A stretch of DNA of 64,000 bases, taken from assembly GCF_009455625.1 (NCBI RefSeq), contig NZ_QPEQ01000001.1, positions 2,170,001 to 2,234,000 of the forward strand, in the 5' to 3' direction. The DNA comes from Paraburkholderia bonniea. GTDB taxonomy: Bacteria > Pseudomonadota > Gammaproteobacteria > Burkholderiales > Burkholderiaceae. Below the pieces are notes generated by a model. It did not search any database, was not told the DNA's origin, and saw only the letters and a list, made by a program, of their open reading frames with translations. Below are positions 46,680-56,562 of the stretch, piece by piece. The translations under genes were made by a program, and so were the position numbers. Each line of letters begins with the position of its first letter. Position 1 is the stretch's first letter.

Positions 46680-48206
46680 TTACTGAAACGCCACCTCAGC
46701 AAAACTGCGCAGCTTGCGGCTGTGCAGCCGGTGCAAGCCATTGGTGCGCAAGATCTCCATCGCCTTCACGCCGATCTGCAAATGCTGATCCACTTGCGCC
46801 CGGTAAAACTGGTCGGCCATGCCTGGCAGTTTGAGTTCGCCGTGTAGCGGTTTGTCCGACACGCACAGCAACGTGCCGTAAGGCACGCGAAAACGAAAGC
46901 CATTCGCCGCAATCGTCGCGCTTTCCATATCCAGCGCAATCGCCCGGCTTTGCGACAGCCGCTGCACCGGCTCACGGTGGTCACGCAACTCCCAGTTGCG
47001 GTTATCCACGCTCGCCACTGTGCCTGTGCGCATCACATGCTTGAGTTCTACGCCATCGAGCTGCGTCACCTGCGCGACCGCACGCTCAAGTGCCACCTGA
47101 ATTTCCGCGAGCGCGGGAATCGGCACCCACAGCGGTAAATCATCGTCCAGCACGTGATCTTCACGCACATAGCCGTGGGCCAGCACGTAATCGCCCAGGC
47201 GCTGCGTATTGCGCAAGCCCGCGCAGTGTCCCAGCATGATCCACGCATGCGGGCGCAGCACCGCGATGTGATCGGTGATGGTCTTAGCATTCGACGGCCC
47301 CACGCCAATATTCACCATCGTGATGCCGCTGCCGTCGGCCCGCTTCAGGTGGTAAGCCGGCATCTGCGGCAGGCGCGGTGGTGCCACGCCCTGAACCGCT
47401 GTGTCACCCAGGTTGGCGTTGCCGGTCACGACATCGCCAGGTTCGACAAACGAGGTGTATTCGCTGCGATAAGCGCGCGTCTCAGGATCATCGCTCGCCG
47501 CCATCATCGTGCGGCCCAGCGCGACGAATTCGTCGATATAAAACTGGTAGTTCGTGTACAGCACGTAGTTCTGGAAATGCGCCGGGGAGGTTGCCGTGTA
47601 ATGACGCAAGCGGTGCAGCGAAAAATCGACCCGCGCGGCGGTAAACAGCGCCAGCGGCTGCGGCTCATCGGCGTCCGGCACGTAGGTGCCGTTGACAATG
47701 CGGTCGTCCAGCAGCGCCAGATCCGGGGTATCGAAGACGTCGCGCATCGCCAGCAGGCGCTCGCGGTCTAGATCACCCTCCAGGTGAATGCCTTCAGCAA
47801 AAGCAAAATGCACCGGGATCGGCTGCGCCGAAACACCTACTTCGATCATCACGTGATGGTTTTTCGCCAGCAGCCGGAGTTGCTCGCCGTAATAGCCCGC
47901 GAACAGTTCAAGCCGGGTCACGGTGGTTTCAAACACACCCGGGCCCGCGACAAAACCATAAGAGCGGCGCGAATCAATATGGGTGTTCACTTCCGTGCGA
48001 ATCCGCACAAACGGATAGCAGGCGCGCACACGGCGCTCGAATGGCTCACCCAGGCGGTAGCGGGCAAACGCGTCGCGCAGAAACGCCGTGTTGGTGTGGT
48101 AGATCTCGGCGAGGCGCGCCACCGCATCGGCGGCATCGGCAAACGCTTCGGTGGGAAAGGGGTTAGGTGGGGTTTGCGCAGTGCGCGGACGGGTCGTGTG
48201 CTTCAT
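46680..48206 (-). CDS. amn: AMP nucleosidase
   Basis: Amn hydrolyses AMP to adenine and ribose 5-phosphate. The 508-residue protein from the ATG at 48206 (MKHTTRPRTAQTPPNPFPTE) has an N-terminal Amn-specific domain with VRIRTEVNTHIDSRRSYGF and a C-terminal nucleoside phosphorylase-like domain with GVGPSNAKTITDHIAVLRPH and ALDMESATIAANGFRFRVPY. A frame extends to 48488, but the added residues are Arg-rich and unsupported. Confidence 0.95.
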   Translation of the reverse strand: MKHTTRPRTAQTPPNPFPTEAFADAADAVARLAEIYHTNTAFLRDAFARYRLGEPFERRVRACYPFVRIRTEVNTHIDSRRSYGFVAGPGVFETTVTRLELFAGYYGEQLRLLAKNHHVMIEVGVSAQPIPVHFAFAEGIHLEGDLDRERLLAMRDVFDTPDLALLDDRIVNGTYVPDADEPQPLALFTAARVDFSLHRLRHYTATSPAHFQNYVLYTNYQFYIDEFVALGRTMMAASDDPETRAYRSEYTSFVEPGDVVTGNANLGDTAVQGVAPPRLPQMPAYHLKRADGSGITMVNIGVGPSNAKTITDHIAVLRPHAWIMLGHCAGLRNTQRLGDYVLAHGYVREDHVLDDDLPLWVPIPALAEIQVALERAVAQVTQLDGVELKHVMRTGTVASVDNRNWELRDHREPVQRLSQSRAIALDMESATIAANGFRFRVPYGTLLCVSDKPLHGELKLPGMADQFYRAQVDQHLQIGVKAMEILRTNGLHRLHSRKLRSFAEVAFQ

Positions 48207-48391
48207 CTTTATCTGCCTCAAGAGAGGTGCTGACATTACCACGGAAGCACGCTGCAGCACTGCCGCCAGCAGCCTGCCGAGCGCCGCTGAAAAGCAGCGC
48301 CTAAATACGCTAAAACAGCGCAAAATCAAATAATTGCGAGCGTAGTTCAAGCTGGATTTGCTAGAATCGAGCACCTTTCTGGAGAACCTGC

Positions 48392-48796
48392 ATGAAGTCG
48401 TTTGTTCCTGCCGCCATCGCGCTCGCCATGACCCTGGCCTGCGGCGGCACCGTCCTCGCCGCGCAGAGCGCCCCCGTCGATCCAGCACCGGAACCAGCCG
48501 AACAATCCGCCAACGAACGGGTCGGCCTGCCCGATCTGAAAACCATCAATCGCCCCGCCGCTGAAATCAGCTCCAAAGTCGACATCAATGTGCCGCGCAC
48601 GCCGAGCTTCCACGAACGCAGCGGCAATGGCACCGAGATCACCGAATACCGGGACAAGGGCAAACCGGTCGAAATCAACGTGCAATCGAATTTCGGCACG
48701 CGCTACCAGATGAGCACCCCCGCTGACACCTCCCCCGCTGTGCGTGATAACGGCCGTGCCAGCACGCGTTTGCCATCGGTCAATCTCCGCTACTAA
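48392..48796 (+). CDS. Exported small protein, DUF2782-like
   Basis: The 134-residue protein begins with a signal peptide (MKSFVPAAIALAMTLACGG, cleavage after VLAA) and a GGAG site upstream. The mature part is Pro-rich and has GTEITEYRDKGKPVEINVQS, which resembles the DUF2782 core as I recall it. Function is unknown. It precedes thrB, as in relatives. Confidence 0.75.
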   Translation: MKSFVPAAIALAMTLACGGTVLAAQSAPVDPAPEPAEQSANERVGLPDLKTINRPAAEISSKVDINVPRTPSFHERSGNGTEITEYRDKGKPVEINVQSNFGTRYQMSTPADTSPAVRDNGRASTRLPSVNLRY

Positions 48797-48978
48797 AACC
48801 CGCGCACCCGAGAGCCGCTCGCAGGACGGACGTCACCGTGATAGCCGCCGCCGTCCTCGCTGGCACAGGTTCCAAGGTTTGCCAGCGCGCTAGCGGCGAA
48901 GCCCGCCTGAACCGCCCCTTCTGCCGCACAAGCCGCATCGCGCCAGCCCAACCCATCTAATTAATCTCCGTTTCCTGC

Positions 48979-49974
48979 ATGGCTGTCTTCACTGCTGTCT
49001 CTCCCGCTGATCTCGCTCAATGGCTCAAGCACTACTCGCTTGGCGAAGTCATTGAATTTCGCGGTATTTCGTCCGGTATCGAAAATAGCAATTTCTTTCT
49101 GACGACGACCCAGGGCGAGTACGTCCTGACGATCTTCGAAAAACTGACTGCGGCGCAGTTGCCGTTTTATCTGGATCTGATGCGCCATCTCGCCGCGCAC
49201 CAGGTGCCGGTGCCGGACCCCGTGCCACGTGACGATGGCGCACTGTTTGGCCCGTTGCACGGCAAGCCTGCGGCCATCGTGAGCAAGCTTGACGGTGCGC
49301 CGCAAATGGCACCTGCGGAGGCGCACTGCATTGAAGTCGGCCAGATGCTGGCGCGCATGCATCTGGCAGGACGCGATTTCACCGCGTATCAGCCCAACTT
49401 GCGCAGCCTGCCGTGGTGGCGCGATACCGTGCCAGCCCTGCTGCCCCATCTGGACGATGCGCAACGCACGCTGCTCAGCAACGAGCTGGCATACCAGCAG
49501 GCGTTCTTTGCCTCGACGGCTTACGCCGAATTGCCTGCGGGCCCTTGCCACTGCGATCTGTTCCGGGACAACGTGTTGTTTACCGCCGCTCCGTCCGGGC
49601 AGGCCAGTGGCGTCCGCCTTGGCGGCTTCTTCGATTTTTATTTCGCCGGCTGCGACAAATGGCTGTTCGATGTCGCGGTCACCGTCAACGACTGGTGCGT
49701 CGATCTCGCCACCGGCCAGCTTGACCCGCAACGCAGCGCGGCACTGCTGCGCGCGTACCAGACCGTGCGGCCCTTCACCCCCGCTGAAACCCGTCACTGG
49801 GGCGATATGCTGCGCGCCGGGGCGTACCGTTTCTGGGTGTCACGGCTCTACGATTTTTATTTGCCACGCAGCGCTGAACTGCTGCAACCGCACGACCCCG
49901 GCCATTTCGAGCGCATCCTGCGCGAGCGTCTGTCTGGCGCTGAACTCCCTGGCATCCCGACCCTATGCAACTAA
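48979..49974 (+). CDS. thrB: Homoserine kinase (ThrB2 type)
   Basis: The 331-residue protein has the aminoglycoside-phosphotransferase-like fold of proteobacterial homoserine kinases: [13 protein letters not shown], the catalytic [11 protein letters not shown], and [18 protein letters not shown]. It phosphorylates homoserine for threonine synthesis. The end overlaps the next gene by 10 bp. Confidence 0.96.
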   Translation: MAVFTAVSPADLAQWLKHYSLGEVIEFRGISSGIENSNFFLTTTQGEYVLTIFEKLTAAQLPFYLDLMRHLAAHQVPVPDPVPRDDGALFGPLHGKPAAIVSKLDGAPQMAPAEAHCIEVGQMLARMHLAGRDFTAYQPNLRSLPWWRDTVPALLPHLDDAQRTLLSNELAYQQAFFASTAYAELPAGPCHCDLFRDNVLFTAAPSGQASGVRLGGFFDFYFAGCDKWLFDVAVTVNDWCVDLATGQLDPQRSAALLRAYQTVRPFTPAETRHWGDMLRAGAYRFWVSRLYDFYLPRSAELLQPHDPGHFERILRERLSGAELPGIPTLCN

Positions 49975-50774
49975 TCGAAGTCCCCGCTAAAACCGGCTTG
50001 CTCTGGCTGCGCCAGGGAATCTGGCTCTTGCGCAAGAATCCTCTGGCGCTGCTGACGCTCTTTCTCACGTACCTGCTGGCGATGACACTCGTGTCGTCGT
50101 TTATTCCGGTCGTGGGCAAAGTGCTGCCGACGCTGTTTATTCCAGGCATCGCCGTGGGCTTCATGGCGGCCTGCCGCAACACCATTGCGGCGCAGCCGGT
50201 GTACCCGACATTGCTGGCCGACGGCTTTCGCACCTATGGCTCTGCGGTGGCCAAGCGGTTATTGCTGCTGGGCGTGGTGTACGCCGTGGCGATTGCGCTG
50301 GTACTGCTGTTCTCTTCGCTGTTCGACGATGGCTTGCTGTTGCAGGCGCTGGTGAACAACCAGCCATTGCCAGACGATCCTGCCGTGCTAGCCAGCAGTG
50401 GCGTGCCGCTCGCGGTCATCGCGGCCCTCGCGCTGTATCTGCCCGTGATGATGCTGTTCTGGTTCGCCCCGGTGCTCACCGCGTGGCACGACGTGCCGCC
50501 AGTCAAGGCGATGTTCTTCAGCTTCATTTGCTGCTGGCGCAATCGCGGCGCGTTTATCGTCTATGGCGGGTTATGGATCAGCGCGGTCATCCTGCTGTCG
50601 TTCGGTTTATCGCTGATGCTGCAAACGCTCGATCTGGGCAACTTCGCCTATCCGGTGCTCATGGCCATTTCGATCCTGATTACGACGGCACTGTATTGCT
50701 CGTTCTATGCCACTTACCGGGGTTGCTTCGCAGTGCCCTCCCCTGGTCAGCCTGATCTGCCCAGCACGCCATGA
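49965..50774 (+). CDS. BPSS1780-type integral membrane protein
   Basis: The 269-residue protein has about six hydrophobic segments ([58 protein letters not shown]) and a conserved [14 protein letters not shown] motif. It matches a family named after BPSS1780 in Burkholderia. No function is known. It overlaps thrB and, as ATGA, the photolyase gene. Confidence 0.85.
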   Translation: MQLIEVPAKTGLLWLRQGIWLLRKNPLALLTLFLTYLLAMTLVSSFIPVVGKVLPTLFIPGIAVGFMAACRNTIAAQPVYPTLLADGFRTYGSAVAKRLLLLGVVYAVAIALVLLFSSLFDDGLLLQALVNNQPLPDDPAVLASSGVPLAVIAALALYLPVMMLFWFAPVLTAWHDVPPVKAMFFSFICCWRNRGAFIVYGGLWISAVILLSFGLSLMLQTLDLGNFAYPVLMAISILITTALYCSFYATYRGCFAVPSPGQPDLPSTP

Positions 50775-52303
50775 ACCTCGCCGCCGATCTCAGCGAGACA
50801 CCCGAAACATCTGGCACGCAGCCGGCTCCGCTGCACGGCACTGATCGCGCGCTGGTGTGGTTTCGCCGTGATCTGCGCAGCACCGATCAAGCCGCGCTCT
50901 ATCACGCGTTACGCGACTATCAGCAGGTCTGGTGTGTGTTCGTGTTCGACACCGCCATCCTGCAGCCACTGCTCAATGCCGCGCACGAAGAACACCCCGG
51001 CGAGATGCCGCAAGACCGGCGCGTCGAATTCATCCTCACTGCGCTCACTGAACTGGACCAGGCGCTACGCGCCAATGGCGGCGGCCTGCTGGTGCGGCAC
51101 GGCGATCCGGTCACGTTGATTCCCGCGCTAAGCGCCGAACTGGACGTCGCCGCTGTATTGAGCAACCGCGATTACGAGCCTGCGGCCATCGCGCGCGATG
51201 CGGCAGTCGCGGCCCAGTTGCACACGGCGGGACGCCAGTGGCGCAGCTTCAAAGACCAGGTGATCTTCGAGCACGATGAAGTGTTGACCGGCGCAGGCAA
51301 ACCGTTCTCGATCTTCATGCCATACCGCCGTAGCTGGATGAAGCATCTGACGCCCGCCCATCTCGAGCCGTATCCCGTCGAATCGCACTGGGATAGTCTC
51401 GCCGCCCTGCCCGCCGCGCTTGACCAGCCGTGGCCCACGCTCGCACAACTGGGCTTTGGCCCAGCGCCCACGCAGCCCGTGCCAGGCGGCATGAGCGGCG
51501 CACAGCAGTTGCTCGACGATTTCATGACGCGGATCGACCTGTACGCCAAGCAGCGCGACTTTCCATGGGTGAAAGGCCCGAGCTATCTGTCGGTGCATTT
51601 ACGCTTTGGCACGATTTCGATTCGCACTCTGGCGCGGGCTGCTCATGCCGATGTGTTGCTGCCGCATGGCCCGGGCAGCTCGACATGGCTCTCCGAGCTG
51701 ATCTGGCGTGATTTTTTCTTCATGATTCTGGCCACGCACCCCCGCCTGGCTGACGGTGAGTCATTCAATCCGAAGTTCGCCTCGCTTGGCTGGGAAACCG
51801 GGCCGCAAGCGCAAGCGCACTGGCTGGCCTGGCGTGATGGCCGCACCGGTTATCCGTTGATCGACGCGGCCATGCAGCAACTCAACCAGACCGGTTATAT
51901 GCATAACCGGCTGCGCATGCTGGCCGCAAGTTTTCTGGTCAAGGATCTGGGGTTGGACTGGCGCTGGGGTGAGCGTTATTTCGCTACGCGTCTGAACGAC
52001 TTTGATTTCGCGGCGAACAATGGCGGCTGGCAGTGGGCGGCTTCGACCGGTTGTGACGCGCAGCCGTGGTTCCGGATGTTTAATCCGGTGCGTCAATCGG
52101 AAACCTTCGATCCGCATGGACGTTTTATCAAACGGTATTTGCCGCAACTGGCAGGAATACCGCCGAAGTGGATTCACGCGCCGTGGCTAGCGCCCGCTGA
52201 AGTGCTCAACGAGGCAGGCGTGGTGCTCGGGGAGAATTACCCGCGGCCCGTGGTCGATCACGCCCAGGCGCGCTTGTTGACGCTGGCGCGGTTTGGCGTG
52301 TGA
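50771..52303 (+). CDS. phrB: Deoxyribodipyrimidine photo-lyase (cryptochrome/photolyase class)
   Basis: The 510-residue protein has an N-terminal antenna-binding Rossmann domain (ALVWFRRDLRSTDQAALYHA) and a C-terminal FAD-binding domain with TGYPLIDAAMQQL, TGYMHNRLRMLAASFL and FAANNGGWQWAASTGCDAQP. It repairs cyclobutane pyrimidine dimers with light. It is co-transcribed with thrB and the membrane protein gene. Confidence 0.95.
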   Translation: MNLAADLSETPETSGTQPAPLHGTDRALVWFRRDLRSTDQAALYHALRDYQQVWCVFVFDTAILQPLLNAAHEEHPGEMPQDRRVEFILTALTELDQALRANGGGLLVRHGDPVTLIPALSAELDVAAVLSNRDYEPAAIARDAAVAAQLHTAGRQWRSFKDQVIFEHDEVLTGAGKPFSIFMPYRRSWMKHLTPAHLEPYPVESHWDSLAALPAALDQPWPTLAQLGFGPAPTQPVPGGMSGAQQLLDDFMTRIDLYAKQRDFPWVKGPSYLSVHLRFGTISIRTLARAAHADVLLPHGPGSSTWLSELIWRDFFFMILATHPRLADGESFNPKFASLGWETGPQAQAHWLAWRDGRTGYPLIDAAMQQLNQTGYMHNRLRMLAASFLVKDLGLDWRWGERYFATRLNDFDFAANNGGWQWAASTGCDAQPWFRMFNPVRQSETFDPHGRFIKRYLPQLAGIPPKWIHAPWLAPAEVLNEAGVVLGENYPRPVVDHAQARLLTLARFGV

Positions 52304-52450
52304 CGCAGGAAAGCGTGGTGGTATTTGATTTGAAGCAGAGCCGGTAAGGCGGTTGCGCAAGCCAGCTTGATATCAGCTACCTCGCCCAGTTCCAGCCATC
52401 CAGCGACGTGCCGTGCCGTACTGCAGAAGAAAACAACAAATACAAACAAA

Positions 52451-52483
52451 CGCGAGCGGACGGCGCTGGGCCGTCCGCTCGCG
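52451..52483. terminator. Hairpin between phrB and the HIUase-like gene
   Basis: A 14-bp perfect stem (CGCGAGCGGACGGC with its complement) and 5-nt loop between convergent genes. T run is weak (about 13 nt downstream), so strength is uncertain. Confidence 0.6.
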
Positions 52484-52520
52484 TACCAAACAACGATTTT
52501 TCCCTGCCTGGTTGTCTGGC

Positions 52521-52931
52521 TTAGTTGCCACGATAGGTGGAGTAACCGTAAGGGCTTAGCAGCAGCGGGATGTGATAGTGCTGCCCGGCATTCTGGACGC
52601 GGAACGGCACCGGTATTTCAGGGAAAAACGTGTCTTGCTTGATGCTCTGGTAATAAGCGCCGGTCTTGAACACAACACGGTAATCGCCCGTTTTAAAGGT
52701 CTTGTCCGCCGGGAACAGCTCCGTGACACGGCCTTGCGCATTGGTCTCGGCGTGATTCAGCTCTTGCCATTTATCGCCTTCTTTTTGTTCCAGCGTGACC
52801 GTCACGCCGCTAACCGGTGTACCCGTCTGCAAGCTGAGAATATGCACGCTCAGCGGATTACCCACCGCCATGGCAACCGTCGACAGGCCCGCAAGCGCCA
52901 GTGCAGCAGTGAGTTGTTTCAATGATTTCAT
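52521..52931 (-). CDS. Exported transthyretin-like protein (5-hydroxyisourate hydrolase family)
   Basis: A signal peptide (MKSLKQLTAALALAGLSTVA, cleavage after AMA) precedes a 113-residue HIUase domain with LSVHILSLQTGTPVSGV, GDYRVVFKTGAYYQ and HYHIPLLLSPYGYSTYRG. The family normally ends YRGS; here it ends YRGN. HIUases act in urate breakdown, and periplasmic forms are known. The next gene on the same strand is also exported. Confidence 0.9.
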   Translation of the reverse strand: MKSLKQLTAALALAGLSTVAMAVGNPLSVHILSLQTGTPVSGVTVTLEQKEGDKWQELNHAETNAQGRVTELFPADKTFKTGDYRVVFKTGAYYQSIKQDTFFPEIPVPFRVQNAGQHYHIPLLLSPYGYSTYRGN

Positions 52932-52997
52932 CAGTGTCCTTTAGAAGGTCGTGGGCAAAAAGGTAAGGATGCGGATGGCTAAACGATCCGTCATTCA

Positions 52998-53537
52998 TCA
53001 GTCGTTCGGGTCAAGTTCAGGCACGGCCGCCAGCGCGGCAAGCGCGCATGCGCGGTCTTGCGCCGCGCCACCACCGCCCGCTACGCCAATGGCACCGACC
53101 ACTTCCTGATGGGCTTTCAGCGGAATGCCACCGCCCAGCAAGAGCAGCTCCGGCATGCTGGTCAAGTTGCTGGCATCGGGGTTGTTGCGAGCGCTGGTTG
53201 CAAACTGCAGCGTGTCACTTTTGGTGGACAGCGCAGTGAACGCTTTACGGCGGCTGGCTTCGGTGTTGTGCGGACCCACGTTATCGGCGCGCTGCATGGC
53301 AACCAGATTGCCGCCTCGATCGAGAACCGAAACAACAATATTGCGTCCTTTAGCCTGGCACTCCGCCATGGCAGCTTTAATCAGGCGATTAGCTCCGTCT
53401 AGCGAAATGCTGCTTTGTTTCAGCAGCAGGCTCTGCGCATGGGCAGAGGGAGAGGCCATTAGCGCTAGCGCCAGCAATGATGCTGCGGCAAGGCTCGTGG
53501 GGGTGGGACGGCAGAAACTGGACAACGGCATACGCAT
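52998..53537 (-). CDS. Exported GlcG/HbpS family protein
   Basis: From the ATG at 53537 the 179-residue protein has a signal peptide (LAAASLLALALMASPSAHA) and the GlcG/HbpS fold motifs VSVLDRGGNLVAMQRADN, SRRKAFTALS and VGAIGVAGGGGAAQDRACA. Some family members bind heme, others have no known ligand. It lies 66 bp upstream of the HIUase-like gene on the same strand, suggesting a periplasmic unit. Confidence 0.88.
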   Translation of the reverse strand: MRMPLSSFCRPTPTSLAAASLLALALMASPSAHAQSLLLKQSSISLDGANRLIKAAMAECQAKGRNIVVSVLDRGGNLVAMQRADNVGPHNTEASRRKAFTALSTKSDTLQFATSARNNPDASNLTSMPELLLLGGGIPLKAHQEVVGAIGVAGGGGAAQDRACALAALAAVPELDPND

Positions 53538-53832
53538 GGGTGATCGCTCCCGGCAATTGACGACAAGGCTGCGCGGTATAACTTGCGCGCGTGAAGTCTG
53601 GACCGGCTGGCATGCGTCTGGATATAGGACAGATCTGAGACTGGAATTCAGCACCAGGCGTGTCGCTTGGTCACCCACCCAGCCCACGCGGCAAGCACGA
53701 GGACCTGGCCGCCAGCGAGTGACGGTGTATGGCCGCAGAGGCAAAGTCAGAGGCAGAGCAAAGCCGGAATACCTCGCAGAAGGAGTTAAACCTCAACGCC
53801 TCCAGCGCCTCAGCATCAGCCGCCAGCCCCGC

Positions 53833-55020
53833 TCACCAAAAGTCCCCGGGGCGTACGCCAGGCGTGGCCGGCGTTGTGCTCGCACGGGCCGCGCGACGCC
53901 GTTGCTGGCTAAAGAATTCCCATAACAGCACGCTCGCATCGGGGCCGATAGCCGAATGGAATGGCACCGTGTCGTCACCGCCGCTCCATGCATGCCCAAG
54001 ACCCGGCACCTCGCAGAGCTGCACCACCGCGCGTCCATCCCGCACGTAATCGCGCCGGATTACCCCGTCTGCCGTGCTTTCATACACCGGGTCTAGCGCG
54101 GTAAAGCGGTTTAAATGAGCCAGCGCCGCCGTCAGTTGCGTCGCGTTCACCGCCGCCACCACGCGATCATCCGTGCCCTGAAGCACCAGCGCTGGCATAC
54201 CAGGATAGGCCGCGACATCGAGCGCTTGCTCGACCAGCGCGACAGGGTCGTGCCGCACGCCACGGCGCATCACGTCCATCGCGGCGATAGCGGAACGCGC
54301 CTCGCCAAACGCCGGCCCGGAATGCAATGCCACCGCCGCAAAGCGCCACGGATAGCGCAACGCTAACTGGGTGGCCAGCCCGGCCCCGGCGGACAAGCCT
54401 GCTATATACACGCGTTCACCATCGAATTCATGTTCGACAAGCAGTGCATCCACCAGCGACACCACCGCTCGCGCTTCGTTCTCACCCGCGTGATCGCCGG
54501 TGTCGTACCAGTGCCAGCAACGATGGGGGTGGGCATGTTTCGATTGCTCGGGATACACCACCGCGAAGCCAAAGCGGTCCGCCAGCAGATTCATCCGGGT
54601 ACCTTCAGCGAACGCTTCGATGGACTGCTTGCAGCCATGCAGCATCACGACCAGCGGCATCTGGGCCAGCGCCCGGCCCGCCGGGATATACAAGCCGTAT
54701 GCCAGATGATTCACCAGCCGCCCCGGGGCAGGTGGGGCCGAATGAAATGAGCGGGTCCACTCCCCGTTCGCCCAGGCAGCGGCTCGAGGCCGGACCCGCG
54801 ATTCGCGGGCTTCGGTAGCGGGATGCGTGACATCGCGTATGGGGCCGCTCGAATTTTTGTTTTGACGTGGAGTGGGCTGGGCCGGTGGCCCAGCTGTGCG
54901 CTTCGCCGCCTTGGTGGCGGCGGGAGGAGGCTGCTGGGTGGCAGTGTGCCACTGTCGGGTCTGGATCTCGACCAGGCGTTGCAAACCGCTGGTCCATAGC
55001 TTCGTCAGGCTTCTGGCCAT
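53833..55020 (-). CDS. PHB depolymerase family esterase
   Basis: The 395-residue alpha/beta hydrolase has LVVMLHGCKQSIEAFAEGTR, the nucleophile motif GLSAGAGLA, Asp in VLQGTDDRVV and His in GLGHAWSGGD. An N-terminal 90-residue Ala/Pro/Lys-rich region without signal peptide precedes it, as in intracellular LpqC-like proteins. Substrate (PHB oligomers or other esters) cannot be decided. A 9-bp tandem repeat starts 86 bp upstream. Confidence 0.88.
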   Translation of the reverse strand: MARSLTKLWTSGLQRLVEIQTRQWHTATQQPPPAATKAAKRTAGPPAQPTPRQNKNSSGPIRDVTHPATEARESRVRPRAAAWANGEWTRSFHSAPPAPGRLVNHLAYGLYIPAGRALAQMPLVVMLHGCKQSIEAFAEGTRMNLLADRFGFAVVYPEQSKHAHPHRCWHWYDTGDHAGENEARAVVSLVDALLVEHEFDGERVYIAGLSAGAGLATQLALRYPWRFAAVALHSGPAFGEARSAIAAMDVMRRGVRHDPVALVEQALDVAAYPGMPALVLQGTDDRVVAAVNATQLTAALAHLNRFTALDPVYESTADGVIRRDYVRDGRAVVQLCEVPGLGHAWSGGDDTVPFHSAIGPDASVLLWEFFSQQRRRAARASTTPATPGVRPGDFW

Positions 55021-55105
55021 GAGAAAACCTCACAAAAAAACCCGGATTCCGCAGCCAGGCTGGCAACAGCGTATCCGGCAGCACCCTTGCAGGCGCGAAC
55101 AGGGC

Positions 55106-55213
55106 GAATGGTGCAAATGGTGCAAATGGTGCAAATGGTGCAAATGGTGCAAATGGTGCAAATGGTGCAAATGGTGCAAATGGTGCAAATGGTGCAAATG
55201 GTGCAAATGGTGC
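55106..55213. repeat. 9-bp tandem repeat, 12 copies, upstream of the esterase gene
   Basis: The unit is AAATGGTGC: 11 perfect copies (55115-55213) after one with a substitution (55106-55114). It lies in the 569-bp gap between the esterase start (minus) and the PAP2 gene (plus). The remainder of that gap, 55214-55589, shows no gene. Confidence 0.95.
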
Positions 55214-55589
55214 AATGCACAATAACATCAATTTACACCTGTCGCGCAAGGCTTCATCTCTGCGCCAATATGCCCCAGGCCACACGCGCCGAGAACAACC
55301 AGCAAGCAGCCGCCAGGCCGTGAGCCGACCTCCTGCTAAGCGTGCCGGATGCGGCAAACGCCGTGTGCTTCCGTACCATGTGTTGCCGTATTTTGCTCGT
55401 TCGAGCCTCGCCAGCCCATCACGGGAGGAAAGCAAGCCCAAGCTGCCCGGCTATACTCATGGCCGCGTGTGGCGGCACTCGAGTGCGCGGGCCGCGCCGG
55501 ATCATGACAGCACCATCTCCACTCCGCGCTCCCTGCCTCGGCTTCACCCTAACGTCCAGTCCTGCCGCGCTTTCCACCCTCTTTTTTGC

Positions 55590-56300
55590 ATGTTCGATCT
55601 GCCTTTTTATCTCTGGTACCCCGTGACGCGCCTAGGTGGTGTCGCCCTGACGGTGCCGCTCGCGCTGGCAATTGCGCTCTGGCTGGTGCTGGGCTACACG
55701 TGGCGCACCGCATGTGCCTGGCTGGGGCTGCTCGGAGGCGCGATTGGTGTGGTCACGCTGAGCAAAATTGCTTTTTTAGGCTGGGGCCTCGGCATTCGCG
55801 CGTGGGATTTCACCGGCGTCAGCGGCCACGCGATGCTCTCCAGTGCGGTGTATCCCGTTGCGCTGAGCTTGATGCTGGCCAATCTGCGCGCGCCGGCCCG
55901 CTTGGGCGGGGTGTTGCTTGGACTGGCGCTGGGCTTGCTGGTTGGCGTGTCGCGTGTGGTGCTTGAGGCGCATTCGCCAGCCGAAGCCATCGCGGGTTGC
56001 GTCCTCGGTGGGTTAACGGCGCTGCTTTTTATCGCGGGCAGCTGGCACGTCCGGCCAAGCCGGTTCAGCCCGTTCGCCATTGCTGTCAGCCTGGCGGCAC
56101 TCACCTTCGCACTGCACGATGTGCGGCTGCCAACCCATCGCTGGGTCGCGCACCTGGCGCTGACCCTTTCCGGACATGAGCGGCCTTTCGTGCGGGCGCG
56201 CTGGAAAGCCCAGCGCAAACAGCCTGCCGCGCCGCCTGCTGCTGCGCCTTCACCTTCACCTTCACCTTCACCAGCCATGCGGCCGAATCCGTTTCACTAG
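55590..56300 (+). CDS. PAP2-family phosphatase, membrane-bound
   Basis: From the ATG at 55590 the 236-residue protein has about six membrane segments and PAP2 motifs SGHAMLSS and SRVVLEAHSPAEAIAG, with a partial first motif around SKIAFLGWG. The canonical final Asp of motif 3 is replaced by Glu (HSPAE). A Ser/Pro repeat tail ends it. The ribosome binding site is poor. Possible substrates are undecaprenyl or lipid phosphates. Confidence 0.8.
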   Translation: MFDLPFYLWYPVTRLGGVALTVPLALAIALWLVLGYTWRTACAWLGLLGGAIGVVTLSKIAFLGWGLGIRAWDFTGVSGHAMLSSAVYPVALSLMLANLRAPARLGGVLLGLALGLLVGVSRVVLEAHSPAEAIAGCVLGGLTALLFIAGSWHVRPSRFSPFAIAVSLAALTFALHDVRLPTHRWVAHLALTLSGHERPFVRARWKAQRKQPAAPPAAAPSPSPSPSPAMRPNPFH

Positions 56301-56562
56301 CGGAATTGCGGCCGCAGCTTCTGCTGCAACACGCGAGTCATAGAGTCATATCAACGGCAGCAGCACCGGGCGTAACCCGACACCGCCCAATGCATCCAAT
56401 CCATCCAATACCTCGATACCTATAAGACAGCTCGTCAGCCAGCGTTATCACCCCAGCTATATTACGATGACGCCTTCGCGCTACCGGGTGCCTACCGCCG
56501 CCCCCAATCCATGCATCCAGGCTTGCGTCTGCTGCACTCACGCTTTTTCCCGGAGATTCGCC

